64,000 nucleotides of DNA from an uncultured Verrucomicrobiales bacterium (GCA_943789025.1 CALSSN010000004.1:1-64000), one strand, 5' to 3'. Positions 45,107-53,257 are shown, counted from the first letter of the stretch. Notes: generated by a model from the sequence alone, not told the origin. Made by a program: numbers and translations.

Positions 45107-46549
45107 TTAGCGTTTTTCGATCGCAATCAAGGTGATGTCATCAGCCTGGGGCAACCCCTTGGTAAATTCTCTCAAGGTCAATTCGAGGTGTTCGACAACA
45201 TTTTCAGCACCCTTTGTCGCACAGTTCGTGAATTCTTCAATCAACCTCGGCACGTCAAATTCCCTACCGTTGATATCAACCGCCTCCGAAGCACCGTCTG
45301 TATAAAAAAGCAAACAATCTCCACTCTTCATGCGGATCGTCGTATCGGTGATAATCCGCTCAAAGACCTCCCCGGAATCCACTCCAATCGCCATGCCTCT
45401 CGGGGAGATCTCAGTCACCTCTCCTGTGGCATGTTCAAAGTGAAGGGGCGGATTATGACCTGCTCTTGCCAGTGTGATTTCATCGGACGCCTTATCCAGA
45501 ACAGCATAAACCTTCGTGATAAACATATCCTCACGGATATCTGGAAAAATGATCTGATTCACCCTGGCCAGTACTTTTGCTGGAGATCGATCAAACGCCG
45601 CATTCGCCCGTAAAACACTTCTGGTAATTGCTGCTACCAGAGATGCCGGCAGCCCCTTCCCTGAGACGTCACCCATCGTGACACCATAACGATGTTCATC
45701 AATTGACACATAATCGTAGTAGTCGCCACTGAGAACCTTCGCGGGCAAATTGACAGCCGCGAACTGGTAATCATCCAAAGTCGGGTCGTTCTTTGGCAGA
45801 AGCACGCGTTGGATCTCACTCGCATTCCGGAGCTCGCTCTCCAGTTGCCTTTTTTCTACTGCTTCCTGATGAATTCGAGCACTCGTGAGAGCGTACGACG
45901 ATTGTTCTGCTAGCGATAGAAACACCTCATAATCATTATCGTTAAAGGTTCGATCAAGGCGATCATCTGAGACCAACAATACTCCATAATTATCAGTACC
46001 ACTGGAAAGGGGTGCAATCATCGTGGCAGTATGCTGTTGAAAAAAATTGAGTGGCGCTCCAAAATGATCAGAATCCCTTAAGTCCGCCAAGCAAATCGCC
46101 TGCTGGGTGTGAAAAACCTCACCCAAAATCCCCTCGTCTTCTTTGATACTATGAAGTCGAAGAAAGCTCTTCAAAGTTTGAGAATTTGTTCGTGCTCGTT
46201 CAATGATTCTTTCAGGAAGCTCAATCACGGGCGGGCATGGTGACGAATAAAAGACTGGTTGGAGAACGCCCTTTTCGGGGGCGTGTATGTAGATTGCTCC
46301 CCCCACCGCGTCTACCACAGTGAATGCGCCTTCTACGATGAGCTGATACATCTTTTCCTGGGGATCGTCGTGAGTCAGCGCTTCCCCCAAGCCGTGAAGA
46401 AAGTCAAACATCCTCCGCTCCTCACCGACAATGTGCTCTCTCTCTCGCTTGACTTCTTCGAGTAATTGATACTGACCCCACTGGCGGTAAATCAATACCA
46501 GAAGCACGACGACAAGCAGCAGGATGATAATGGCAGGCCAGGTGGTCAT
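45107..46549 (-). CDS. GAF domain / SpoIIE-type PP2C phosphatase
   Basis: The protein has an N-terminal transmembrane helix (AIIILLLVVVLLVLIYRQW), a short coiled coil, a GAF domain (about 50-220: KMYQLIVEGAFTVVDAVGG; TATMIAPLSSGTDNYGVLLV) and a C-terminal PP2C/SpoIIE phosphatase (about 240-480). Metal-site motifs are visible: SGDYYDYVSIDEHRYGVTMG, DVSGKGLPASL, ARAGHNPPL, DCLLFYTDGASEAV and the final LPQADDITLIAI. SpoIIE-type enzymes dephosphorylate STAS anti-anti-sigma proteins to release sigma factors. The STAS gene just upstream overlaps it by 4 bp (ATGA), so it is the likely substrate. The anti-sigma kinase and sigma factor are not in this window. Confidence 0.93.
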   Translation of the reverse strand: MTTWPAIIILLLVVVLLVLIYRQWGQYQLLEEVKREREHIVGEERRMFDFLHGLGEALTHDDPQEKMYQLIVEGAFTVVDAVGGAIYIHAPEKGVLQPVFYSSPCPPVIELPERIIERARTNSQTLKSFLRLHSIKEDEGILGEVFHTQQAICLADLRDSDHFGAPLNFFQQHTATMIAPLSSGTDNYGVLLVSDDRLDRTFNDNDYEVFLSLAEQSSYALTSARIHQEAVEKRQLESELRNASEIQRVLLPKNDPTLDDYQFAAVNLPAKVLSGDYYDYVSIDEHRYGVTMGDVSGKGLPASLVAAITRSVLRANAAFDRSPAKVLARVNQIIFPDIREDMFITKVYAVLDKASDEITLARAGHNPPLHFEHATGEVTEISPRGMAIGVDSGEVFERIITDTTIRMKSGDCLLFYTDGASEAVDINGREFDVPRLIEEFTNCATKGAENVVEHLELTLREFTKGLPQADDITLIAIEKR

Positions 46550-47076
46550 TCGGACGAACCAAGATCTTGTCTAAGATATTCCACCACATCTTTAAACCTC
46601 GGAAGGTTATCCTCATTTGCCACACCCAGGGCTTCATGCGCTTCCAGAGATGCTTCGGACTTTTCCTCACGGGTTGCGTGATCTTCTATCTCCTGCAAAC
46701 CTGATGCTACTAGATTTCGCTCAGCTTCCCAACGAAGACCAGACTCGTCGATTTCAAAAATTTCATCAAGTCCGAGACTACAAATCAGCTGAAGATTCCG
46801 AGCGCTGGCATTGACAAGCCCCACAGAACCAGACAACCCCTGAACCCGCAGTGCAATACCCGCTAAAGTGCCAATAAAGGTAGAATCCATGCCGCCACAA
46901 TTCTCCAGATCGATCACAAAATTACTGGTGCCTTGTTCCGTGAGCGCTAAAGCACAATCCTTGAGCGCGGCACTGTTTTGAACCGATCCTCTACCATCTA
47001 CTCTGATCCAGGAAATATCCGAAACCTGGCCAATGAAAATCTTTGATCTATCGCTCACCGGACTGATCTTCGCCAA
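46546..47076 (-). CDS. STAS domain protein (anti-sigma factor antagonist-like)
   Basis: The N-terminal about 105 residues form a STAS domain: ISWIRVDGRGSVQNSAALKD, FVIDLENCGGMDSTFIGTLA, with the phosphorylatable serine in MDSTFIG, and VGLVNASARNLQLICSLGLD. The C-terminal 70 residues are a helical acidic extension (SGLQEIEDHATREEKSEASLE) not found in minimal SpoIIAA/RsbV proteins. Its stop overlaps the start of the SpoIIE-type phosphatase gene. By analogy with RsbV-RsbU partner switching, the phosphatase probably acts on this serine. Start ATG 47076 is the first in the frame. Confidence 0.9.
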   Translation of the reverse strand: MAKISPVSDRSKIFIGQVSDISWIRVDGRGSVQNSAALKDCALALTEQGTSNFVIDLENCGGMDSTFIGTLAGIALRVQGLSGSVGLVNASARNLQLICSLGLDEIFEIDESGLRWEAERNLVASGLQEIEDHATREEKSEASLEAHEALGVANEDNLPRFKDVVEYLRQDLGSSE

Positions 47077-47121
47077 TTTAGCTTCATTTTTAATGGCAGA
47101 AGACTAGACCACCACAAACCG

Positions 47122-47634
47122 TTATTCCCAAAGATAGGATTTGTGATCGGCTATCGTTCGGTCATTTTGCTCAACCGAAATTCGATACGCAAGCACCACT
47201 CCATGTTCGTCGTATTCATCAGCCACAACGGAAAACTCCGTCACATGCGACTTGGATCCTCCCGCAACTTCCGTCTCCTTAACATGGATGGTATCTACCG
47301 TGTTCTCCATGATGTATTCAAAACGAACAGTAGCGGGTGAATCGGGGTTTTCTGTTTTCCAGAATACGGTGAAATAAACGCCCTGCCGAGCCTCAATCTC
47401 CGCTGGTGATACCGCTCCGTGCAGGCGCCGACGCCTTTCATTGCTGATCATTTTATCAGCTGCTCGCCCCTTGATATCATCATCCGGATTCAGGTGATAC
47501 TTGTTGACCTTCGTGATTCTCCCTCCATTCCTGATACCTACTGGGGAGATACAGCTGACAAGAGAGAAAGCCATTGCCCCAGCAAGAGCCAGCAGGACAA
47601 TACGAGGAATGGGAAGGGTGGTAAGCATCATCAC
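47122..47634 (-). CDS. Lipoprotein of unknown function
   Basis: The signal peptide ends in a lipobox (LAGAMAFSLVSC, Cys28), indicating lipid anchoring. The mature part has an N-terminal basic stretch (NERRRRLHGAVSPAEIEARQ) and then a beta domain (GVYFTVFWKTENPDSPATVR; SHVTEFSVVADEYDEHGVVLAYRI; ending HKSYLWE). The alternating strands and the final WE resemble small periplasmic beta-sandwich lipoproteins, but no named family was recognised. It lies between alr and the STAS gene on the same strand with about 30-45 bp on each side, consistent with a shared transcript. Confidence 0.78.
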   Translation of the reverse strand: MMMLTTLPIPRIVLLALAGAMAFSLVSCISPVGIRNGGRITKVNKYHLNPDDDIKGRAADKMISNERRRRLHGAVSPAEIEARQGVYFTVFWKTENPDSPATVRFEYIMENTVDTIHVKETEVAGGSKSHVTEFSVVADEYDEHGVVLAYRISVEQNDRTIADHKSYLWE

Positions 47635-47666
47635 AGCTTAGCAATTACCGGATTCCATAACTGGGG

Positions 47667-48806
47667 TCAACTTGTTTCCCCACTAAGATTACCGGATGTG
47701 TAGATCCTATCGACCCGCGGCGTGATTCCCGTAAAAATTTCCCATGGAATCAATCCCGCCCTCTTCGCCACTTCTTCGACCGAAAGCATTCCGTGAGACC
47801 CTAAACACGATTGCCCAAAGAGAAGCACCTCTTCTCCCGGAGAAACACCATTGAGGTCGGTGACGTCAACCATGATTTGGTCCATCGTGACTCGGCCAAG
47901 CACGTGACACCTTACTCCACGAATCAAGACTACTCCGTTGGGCCACGAGAGCTCTCTGCGATAGCCATCTCCATAGCCGATACCAACAGTCGCCACCTTC
48001 GTCGATTTTTCTGTGATGAACCGGCGACCATAGCTGATACCGCTTCCTTTAGGGAGATCTCTTACGATCATCACTCGACTCTTCAAAGACATGACAGGCT
48101 TTAAATCCAAACTCGGAACGGCAATCGGGGCGGTTCCGTACAGAAGTAATCCGGGTCTCACCATATTTCCGATAGCCTCCTCTCTGTATCCTATCAAACC
48201 TGCACTGTTGACGATGTGGGCATCCAAATCAGCAGTTTTCTCCGCAAGTTGATGAAATTTCTTTATTTGTTGTCTAGTAAAAGCTTCATCTTCATCCGCA
48301 CTGGGCAGATGACTCATGATGCCGGTGAGCTTGATGTTGGGTAGAGACCTTAGTTCTGTTACAAGAGCCTTTTCCCATTGTGAAGGCAGAAACCCAATGC
48401 GCCCCATCCCAGTATCAATGACGCAATGGATTTTAATACAGCGGTCTTTTCGAGCCGCTGTCGACGATAGAGCTTTCGCCTCCTCAAGAGAAGAAATTGT
48501 CACAATGATATTCTCTAAATCACAAATCTCTGAGAGCTCAGTCGACAAACTCACGCTGAGAAGAAAAACCGGAGTTTGAATACCCGCCTCCCTGATTTCC
48601 TGGGCCTCCTTGAGACCGGAAACCCCAAATAAATCCACCTGATCAACAAGGCTATGAATCACCGAAGTCACACCATGACCGTAAGCATCGGCTTTAACCA
48701 CAGCCATCAATTGCCGGGTTCCAGCCAGACTACGAGCAATGGACGTATTATGACATAGGGCAGCCAAATCAATTTCGGCCCAGGTTCTCAGATGCTCAAC
48801 ATTCAC
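47667..48806 (-). CDS. alr: Alanine racemase
   Basis: Alr interconverts L- and D-alanine with PLP and supplies D-Ala for peptidoglycan. The PLP lysine motif AVVKADAYGHG lies near residues 34-44, and the second catalytic residue, a tyrosine, lies in GIGYGDGYRREL. Further family blocks are VIDTGMGRIGF, SAGLIGYREEAIGNMVRPGLLLYG, VGIGYGDGYRR, VLGRVTMDQIMVDVTD and the ending IPWEIFTGITPRVDRIY. Length 379 is typical and the frame is intact. It follows the DUF1802 gene by 6 bp on the same strand. Confidence 0.96.
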   Translation of the reverse strand: MNVEHLRTWAEIDLAALCHNTSIARSLAGTRQLMAVVKADAYGHGVTSVIHSLVDQVDLFGVSGLKEAQEIREAGIQTPVFLLSVSLSTELSEICDLENIIVTISSLEEAKALSSTAARKDRCIKIHCVIDTGMGRIGFLPSQWEKALVTELRSLPNIKLTGIMSHLPSADEDEAFTRQQIKKFHQLAEKTADLDAHIVNSAGLIGYREEAIGNMVRPGLLLYGTAPIAVPSLDLKPVMSLKSRVMIVRDLPKGSGISYGRRFITEKSTKVATVGIGYGDGYRRELSWPNGVVLIRGVRCHVLGRVTMDQIMVDVTDLNGVSPGEEVLLFGQSCLGSHGMLSVEEVAKRAGLIPWEIFTGITPRVDRIYTSGNLSGETS

Positions 48807-48812
48807 CCTGTT

Positions 48813-49400
48813 TTATAAAATTTGTTCAATGGCAGTTAGAAGCTTAGCGAATTTTTCGTCGCTTAAAATCGGATGAAATGCTCTATCACGCTCGGCCTCA
48901 TCAGGTAATTTGATCCACGATCGACACCCCTGAAATGAACGATTCATTTGCAAAAATAATGGGTTTTCGGTTCGGTAGACACGTATAAACGCAAACCAAA
49001 GGCTGGAATTCTTCTCATAGTTAAAACGCTCTCGAATAATTTCTTCATTCCAAATATGAAAATTTTCCAACTTTTTCACCGTCTCCCAGTGATCGATCTT
49101 TTTTTTTCGTTCAATCGTCGCAAACAGATCCAAAAGAATGGGTTCTCCGATGTCTGGGGATGTTTCCTGGTATCTTGATGCTGCTACCTGATTCATCGAA
49201 GCAGACGAGATCAAGGCTTTTTGCGTATGAAATTGAGTTGGGTAAAGCCAGAATCTGTCGTGTTTAAAATAAAATCCTCTCTGACCTTCGGCTATACCCC
49301 CCTTTCTTAAAATCACGCTTTGTATTCCAGCTGCTAGAGCGTCACATATCAGCGACCATTCCTTGAAAGCTACGGCTGATAATCCAGAAATTCGGTTCAT
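48813..49400 (-). CDS. DUF1802 family protein
   Basis: The 195-residue product matches the DUF1802 pattern: AFKEWSLICDALAAGIQSVILRKGGI at the start, then GFYFKHDRFWLYPTQFHTQ, a central acidic/aromatic stretch (KLENFHIWNEEIIRERF) and the RVYRTENPLFLQM and FQGCRSWIKLP blocks. These are widespread but uncharacterised; a nuclease-like role has only been proposed for related genes. It precedes alr by 6 bp, so they are probably co-transcribed. Start ATG 49400 begins at the domain edge. Confidence 0.88.
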   Translation of the reverse strand: MNRISGLSAVAFKEWSLICDALAAGIQSVILRKGGIAEGQRGFYFKHDRFWLYPTQFHTQKALISSASMNQVAASRYQETSPDIGEPILLDLFATIERKKKIDHWETVKKLENFHIWNEEIIRERFNYEKNSSLWFAFIRVYRTENPLFLQMNRSFQGCRSWIKLPDEAERDRAFHPILSDEKFAKLLTAIEQIL

Positions 49401-49473
49401 TTTATAAAAGGTCCATCATAGCCGAAAAATTGATTGTCTGCGGATAGAAAAGATCTTAATTTCGTCCCTCTAT

Positions 49474-49550
49474 GGTGACCGTAGCTCAGTTGGTAGAGCC
49501 CCGGATTGTGGTTTCGGTTGTCGCGGGTTCGAGTCCCGTCGGTCACCCCA
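49474..49550 (+). tRNA. tRNA-His (anticodon GTG)
   Basis: The cloverleaf folds with an extra 5' G (G-1) opposite discriminator C73, the hallmark of tRNA-His: GTGACCG pairs with CGGTCAC. Anticodon loop ATTGTGGT contains GTG, the T-stem GCGGG/CCCGT surrounds TTCGAGT, and CCA is encoded. It precedes rnc by about 46 bp. Confidence 0.95.
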
Positions 49551-49596
49551 TTTTTTCTTTTCTGTTATCGATAGTGAAATTCTAGAGAATTCGTGA

Positions 49597-50307
49597 ATGC
49601 ATTCACTCGAACAAAAAATCGGATACTGTTTCCAAGATTCCCTTTTGCTGACAGAAGCATTGACACATCCGAGCCTCAAACATGAGGCCGAAACGACCAA
49701 GGTGGATAATCAGCGTCTTGAGTTTCTTGGTGATGCCGTTCTTCAGCTTATTTTTACCGAGGAGCTTTTCAATCGATGCGCCACTGTCAATGAAGGGCAC
49801 CTCACTAAGCTACGGATTCGCTTTGTCTCGAAGAAAGCCCTGACGTCGTTTGCTCAGACACTCGAACTCGGAAGCTACTTAAAAATGGGCAAAGGTGAAA
49901 TCGCTTCTGGAGGTTGCCATCGGAGTTCTAATCTAGCGGATGGTTTCGAAGCTTTGGTTGGCGCGATATATCTCGATGGTGGAATCGATAATGCCTCGCG
50001 ATTTATTCTTAACCATTGCAAGGATGAAATTCAGGCTATTTTAGCTCAACCAGAAGAAGACAATCCCAAAGGTATTCTTCAGGAGGTCCTCCAAGGTCAT
50101 GATCCAGAAAGTCCCAGTTACCATATTGTCGAAATTCAAGGACCAGCTCATCGTAAAGAATTTACTTCGAAAGTCATCTGGAAAAAAGACACGCTTGGCC
50201 AAGGAAGCGGACTAAGTAAGAAAGCGTCAGAAATCGAAGCCGCTAAGAATGCTCTAACCCATTCCAAGGTCACAACTATTATTCATTCGACTGCTAAAAA
50301 AGAATAA
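49597..50307 (+). CDS. rnc: Ribonuclease III
   Basis: RNase III cleaves double-stranded RNA in rRNA and mRNA processing. The catalytic signature QRLEFLGDAVLQLIFTEELF is intact (acidic residues E and D), as is the second acidic site in SNLADGFEALVGAIYLDGG. The C-terminal dsRNA-binding domain runs from NPKGILQEVLQGHDPESPSY through GLSKKASEIEAAKNALTH. Length 236 is normal. The start ATG 49597 follows tRNA-His closely. It is the last intact gene before the AT-rich gap and IS fragment. Confidence 0.96.
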   Translation: MHSLEQKIGYCFQDSLLLTEALTHPSLKHEAETTKVDNQRLEFLGDAVLQLIFTEELFNRCATVNEGHLTKLRIRFVSKKALTSFAQTLELGSYLKMGKGEIASGGCHRSSNLADGFEALVGAIYLDGGIDNASRFILNHCKDEIQAILAQPEEDNPKGILQEVLQGHDPESPSYHIVEIQGPAHRKEFTSKVIWKKDTLGQGSGLSKKASEIEAAKNALTHSKVTTIIHSTAKKE

Positions 50308-50551
50308 CCCGCTGAATCTCTTGTGAATTACTTGTGGCTCATGGTGTAAAACTCTATGACTTCTTAGATTTCCCACTGACAGACAAATTTATTTGCAGTA
50401 TTTCTCTAGTTCCACACGATCACAATCAATTAGTAATTAACAACTTAAAAGAATCGTTCACTTATTCACTGGCCCTAATACTTCTTATATTTTAAATTCC
50501 TCAACTATTTTCAAATCATCCGAATCCAGTGATGTATCTCGGAACAGTGAA
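50308..50551. other. AT-rich intergenic gap near the GC-skew reversal
   Basis: This stretch has no gene and is markedly AT-rich (for example around 50430-50500). Near it, base skew on the plus strand reverses. One weak DnaA-box-like site (TTATTCACT near 50462; consensus TTATCCACA, two mismatches) and TGTGAATTA near 50322 are present, but no cluster of good boxes. It may be an origin remnant, a rearrangement edge or ordinary spacer. Confidence 0.4.
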
Positions 50552-50860
50552 GTGGTGAGAAGTGGTGCCGCTAAACGGAGCCACTTGCCTGTTGATGAAT
50601 TGAGGCTGTTCTTGGTGACGAAAACCACCAAGAACCTGGACGGCAAGGGAGGCAGGGTGGACAGCGTCTTCATTGAGAGGCTCTGGCGCAGCCTCAGCTA
50701 CGAGAGGTTACCTTTGTGGAGCGACCGCAACATCCCAGAGCTCTGCGAGCACGCGGATACTCGGATAAAGTACTACAACCACAATCGCAATCATCAGGTT
50801 CTCGACTACGCCACCCTCTGGAGCCTTTATCGCCCGGAACAGGAAGTGAAGGCAGACTGA
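50552..50860 (+). pseudogene. IS3-family transposase fragment (integrase core C-terminus)
   Basis: Only the C-terminal part of an IS3-type DDE integrase remains. From about 50630 the text LDGKGGRVDSVFIERLWRSL matches the block around the third catalytic acid, followed by ICEHADTRIKYYNHNRNHQ-like helix text (YYNHNRNHQVLDYATLWSLY). The catalytic Asp residues and the N-terminal HTH part are missing. It lies between the AT-rich gap and nuoA. No terminal repeats were found. Truncated IS pieces often mark recombination sites. Confidence 0.8.
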
Positions 50861-50994
50861 TAGTCAGAATATTTGAACTACCCCCCTCCCCTTGGCCCAA
50901 CCCCCAAACCCCAACCCACCACTTCAAGAGCAGCATCAATAAGAAACAGATTTTGCTGGCTTCGTTACCGGTACCACCTTTAAAGCCCTTTTTT

Positions 50995-51372
50995 CTAGCC
51001 TACCCAGTTGAGGGCACGCTTTTTGAGAGCATAGAGATAAGCTACGAAGAGAATACCGACAAACCCCAGAATGCTCCAAAAAATCAGTATTTGATCAGCG
51101 CTGAGAAAATCTCTGAAAACGACTGCCCAGGGGTAGAGGAAGACGACTTCGATATCGAAGAGGACAAAGAGCATCGCCACGATGTAGAATTTGACGCTGA
51201 AACGAGGCTGATTTTCTCCGATTGGTATCATACCGCATTCGTAAGCGGTATCTTTGATATCTTGTTTGGAGGTGGAGCGCCGTCCGAACCAGACACTCAT
51301 AAGCAGGGTCATAGTGGCAAATCCCACTACGACAAGTAAGTGCATGAGTACGGGAATGTATTGGTTCAGCAT
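50995..51372 (-). CDS. nuoA: NADH-quinone oxidoreductase subunit A
   Basis: NuoA is a membrane subunit of complex I. The 125-residue product has three transmembrane helices (IPVLMHLLVVVGFATMTLLM; FYIVAMLFVLFDIEVVFLYP; ILIFWSILGFVGILFVAYLY) and the family signature TAYECGMIPIG, as well as QPRFSVKFYIVAMLF with FDIEVVFLYPW. The protein is complete. Normally nuoA is the first gene of a nuo operon and is followed by nuoB; here, downstream on its strand, only a short gap and the IS3 fragment appear. The rest of complex I must therefore be elsewhere. Confidence 0.95.
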   Translation of the reverse strand: MLNQYIPVLMHLLVVVGFATMTLLMSVWFGRRSTSKQDIKDTAYECGMIPIGENQPRFSVKFYIVAMLFVLFDIEVVFLYPWAVVFRDFLSADQILIFWSILGFVGILFVAYLYALKKRALNWVG

Positions 51373-51445
51373 TGATCTAACCGCTTAAGGGGAAGAATTT
51401 GCAACGTCCGGCCAAGATAGCAAGAAAGCAAAATCATCGTGTTAT

Positions 51446-51479
51446 AAAAAAAGGCCATGTAACCGAAGTTACATGGCCT
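51446..51479 (-). terminator. Intrinsic terminator
   Basis: On the minus strand AGGCCATGTAAC pairs with GTTACATGGCCT around the stable TTCG loop and is followed by TTTTTTATAAC. It lies 31 bp after the stop of the small basic-protein gene and should terminate that transcript before nuoA. Confidence 0.92.
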
Positions 51480-51509
51480 AGGAATATCAAGAGAGGTTCT
51501 TGAAAGTTT

Positions 51510-51863
51510 TTATTTTGCTGCCTCAGCTTCCGCTTCTGCTTCAGCTTTAGCTTGAGCTTCTGCCTGAGCGGCTGCTACAGCAGCACTGGAAGCTTTTTCA
51601 AGGCCCTTGAGGCCCTTGTAAGTGCGAGCACTTTTTTCTACAAGACCTCTGTTGACGAGATTTTGTAGTTTCTCGTAAGCGCGGAGTCGAAGCATTTCTT
51701 CACCACCGCTAACAGCGTTCTTTTTTTTAAGATTTTCGTAAACAAGAAGAAAAAGTTCGTTGAAAGTCAAAAAATTGGTATTTGTTGATAGAACGGTAAC
51801 CAATTCATCAGTAACATGATCTGGAAGACGTCGGGAAAAGCGCGTGCGTCGTGTAGTAGCCAT
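51510..51863 (-). CDS. Small basic protein with Ala/Glu-rich tail
   Basis: From ATG 51863 the product is 117 residues: MATTRRTRFSRRLPDHVTDE, then a helical middle that could be a winged-helix-like unit (FNELFLLVYENLKKKNAVSG; MLRLRAYEKLQNLVNRGLVE) and a low-complexity C-terminus of alternating Ala and Glu with Gln/Lys. The basic start and RGLVEK-type ending of the middle region suggest nucleic-acid binding, but no family was recognised. The Ala/Glu tail is encoded by short GCTTC-rich repeats. The gene has its own strong terminator, indicating independent and possibly high expression. A longer in-frame start at 51899 exists. Confidence 0.72.
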   Translation of the reverse strand: MATTRRTRFSRRLPDHVTDELVTVLSTNTNFLTFNELFLLVYENLKKKNAVSGGEEMLRLRAYEKLQNLVNRGLVEKSARTYKGLKGLEKASSAAVAAAQAEAQAKAEAEAEAEAAK

Positions 51864-51951
51864 AGGCGTAAAGGATATCACAGATCTGAAATTTTTCAAG
51901 AATTAGTCGATAGAGAGAAAAAAATTTGCGGAAAAGCGCGTTATCATTTTT

Positions 51952-52647
51952 TCAGCGATCGAATCTACCTATCACGACAGGTTTTTTTGCACCTTTTTTC
52001 CAAAGAAAAAGCTCTCTACTGCAAGCATAAACAGCATCTTCGAATCTGGCAGCCATGGGTAGGAGGTAGGCGGAATAAAGGTCTTGGTTGTCAGGAAAAA
52101 CGAAGAGAGTATGGCGTTCTGGTATGATCACGAGGATATTTTCTCCAAAAAGATTTTTGAATTTTTGTTGAAAATTGGGAGCAATAACGAGTCCTGACGC
52201 GATCGGGCGAGTCAGGTGAATCGCCGCATATTTGACCTTATCATTTTCGTCTTTGACAATTTTAGGCTCAATGGAGTCAAGAACCCGCCCCGCAGCAACA
52301 GCAGCCCTGTGATAGAATGAGTCCTTGCTGATCCGGAGCTTGTCGAATTGGTCTTGCGAGAACGCCTGGATGCCCGGGTAGTCTGAAATTTCTTTCGCTG
52401 GTACAAAAACGGTATCTTGTGCACCAGGAATGGTAATGGTGACTTCTGGCTTGAGAAATGTGGGTTCCACGAGAATCCAGAAATTTTCGAGTGGTAGATT
52501 GTGAAGAAGCGGTGGTTCTTTACTTTCGAGGGTTTGCAAGGAGAGCGAGAAGATTAAGAGCGCCAGGAGATGAGGGAGGGTATTCAAACCATGGCGTTTT
52601 GCTTGCCATATGGTCGAAGTGGCTGCCCATTGTGAGGAAGTGATCAC
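51952..52647 (-). CDS. Exported protein of unknown function
   Basis: The C-terminal 180 residues look like one beta/alpha domain (WILVEPTFLKPEVTITIPGA; FYHRAAVAAGRVLDSIEPKI; NILVIIPERHTLFVFPDNQD; FEDAVYACSRELFLWKKGAK). A hydrophobic export signal (LPHLLALLIFSLSLQTLES) lies a little inside the frame. The longest start is GTG 52647, whose bases form the palindrome GTGATCAC with the ruvA start codon on the other strand; TTG 52587, directly before the signal peptide, is equally likely and leaves room for a promoter. No function can be assigned. Confidence 0.68.
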   Translation of the reverse strand: MITSSQWAATSTIWQAKRHGLNTLPHLLALLIFSLSLQTLESKEPPLLHNLPLENFWILVEPTFLKPEVTITIPGAQDTVFVPAKEISDYPGIQAFSQDQFDKLRISKDSFYHRAAVAAGRVLDSIEPKIVKDENDKVKYAAIHLTRPIASGLVIAPNFQQKFKNLFGENILVIIPERHTLFVFPDNQDLYSAYLLPMAARFEDAVYACSRELFLWKKGAKKPVVIGRFDR

Positions 52648-53251
52648 GTTTTTAAGAGGTATATTGATGGAGGCTTTTCCGGGTCTGGTAAGTCTTGATG
52701 TGGGAGGAGTGGGTTACCAGGTGCTTATCCCGCTATCCTGTTATGATCAACTTCCACAAGCCGGTGAAGAATGTACTTTGTTGACGCATCATCATATTTC
52801 AGATGCTGATCAGGTTCTTTATGGATTTCTAAGAGCAGAAGAGCGAGATCTGTTTCGGTTATTGATCGGTAGGGTGAGTGGAGTGGGACCGAAGATTGGA
52901 TTGGCAGTTCTCGGTGGACTTGGTGTGGAGGCGTTCAAGGCGGCGGTAGTTGACAATGATATCACAACAATTTCTGCCGTGAAGGGTTTGGGGAAAAAGA
53001 CAGCGGAACGAATTGTTCTGGAGCTTAAGGATAAAGTAGGAATAACTCAGGCCTGGAAAACGTCACGTGATGCGGTAGGTGATCCTGAAGGAGAGGGAGT
53101 TTGGGGAGATGCCAATCTGGCTTTGATATCTCTGGGATATCGGCTGGCTGATACGCAGAAAGTGTTAGGGCAGTTGAGAAAAGATGAATCGCTCGGGAAG
53201 AAACCAGCGGTAGACATCATTCTTAAGAAGGCATTGCGTTCATTGAGTTGA
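52640..53251 (+). CDS. ruvA: Holliday junction branch migration protein RuvA
   Basis: RuvA tetramers bind Holliday junctions and load RuvB. The OB domain begins VITFLRGILMEAFPGLVSLD and has GVGYQVLIP; the two helix-hairpin-helix motifs are visible (LIGRVSGVGPKIGLAVLGGL and VKGLGKKTAERIVLELKDK); the C-terminal RuvB-binding domain (ANLALISLGYRLADTQKVLG) follows a linker. GTG 52640 gives the standard N-terminus (203 residues); a longer frame from 52610 adds ten residues. The sequence GAGGAA just before may be its ribosome-binding site. RuvB and RuvC are not in the window. It is divergent from the exported-protein gene. Confidence 0.94.
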   Translation: MITFLRGILMEAFPGLVSLDVGGVGYQVLIPLSCYDQLPQAGEECTLLTHHHISDADQVLYGFLRAEERDLFRLLIGRVSGVGPKIGLAVLGGLGVEAFKAAVVDNDITTISAVKGLGKKTAERIVLELKDKVGITQAWKTSRDAVGDPEGEGVWGDANLALISLGYRLADTQKVLGQLRKDESLGKKPAVDIILKKALRSLS

Positions 53252-53257
53252 TCAGTT

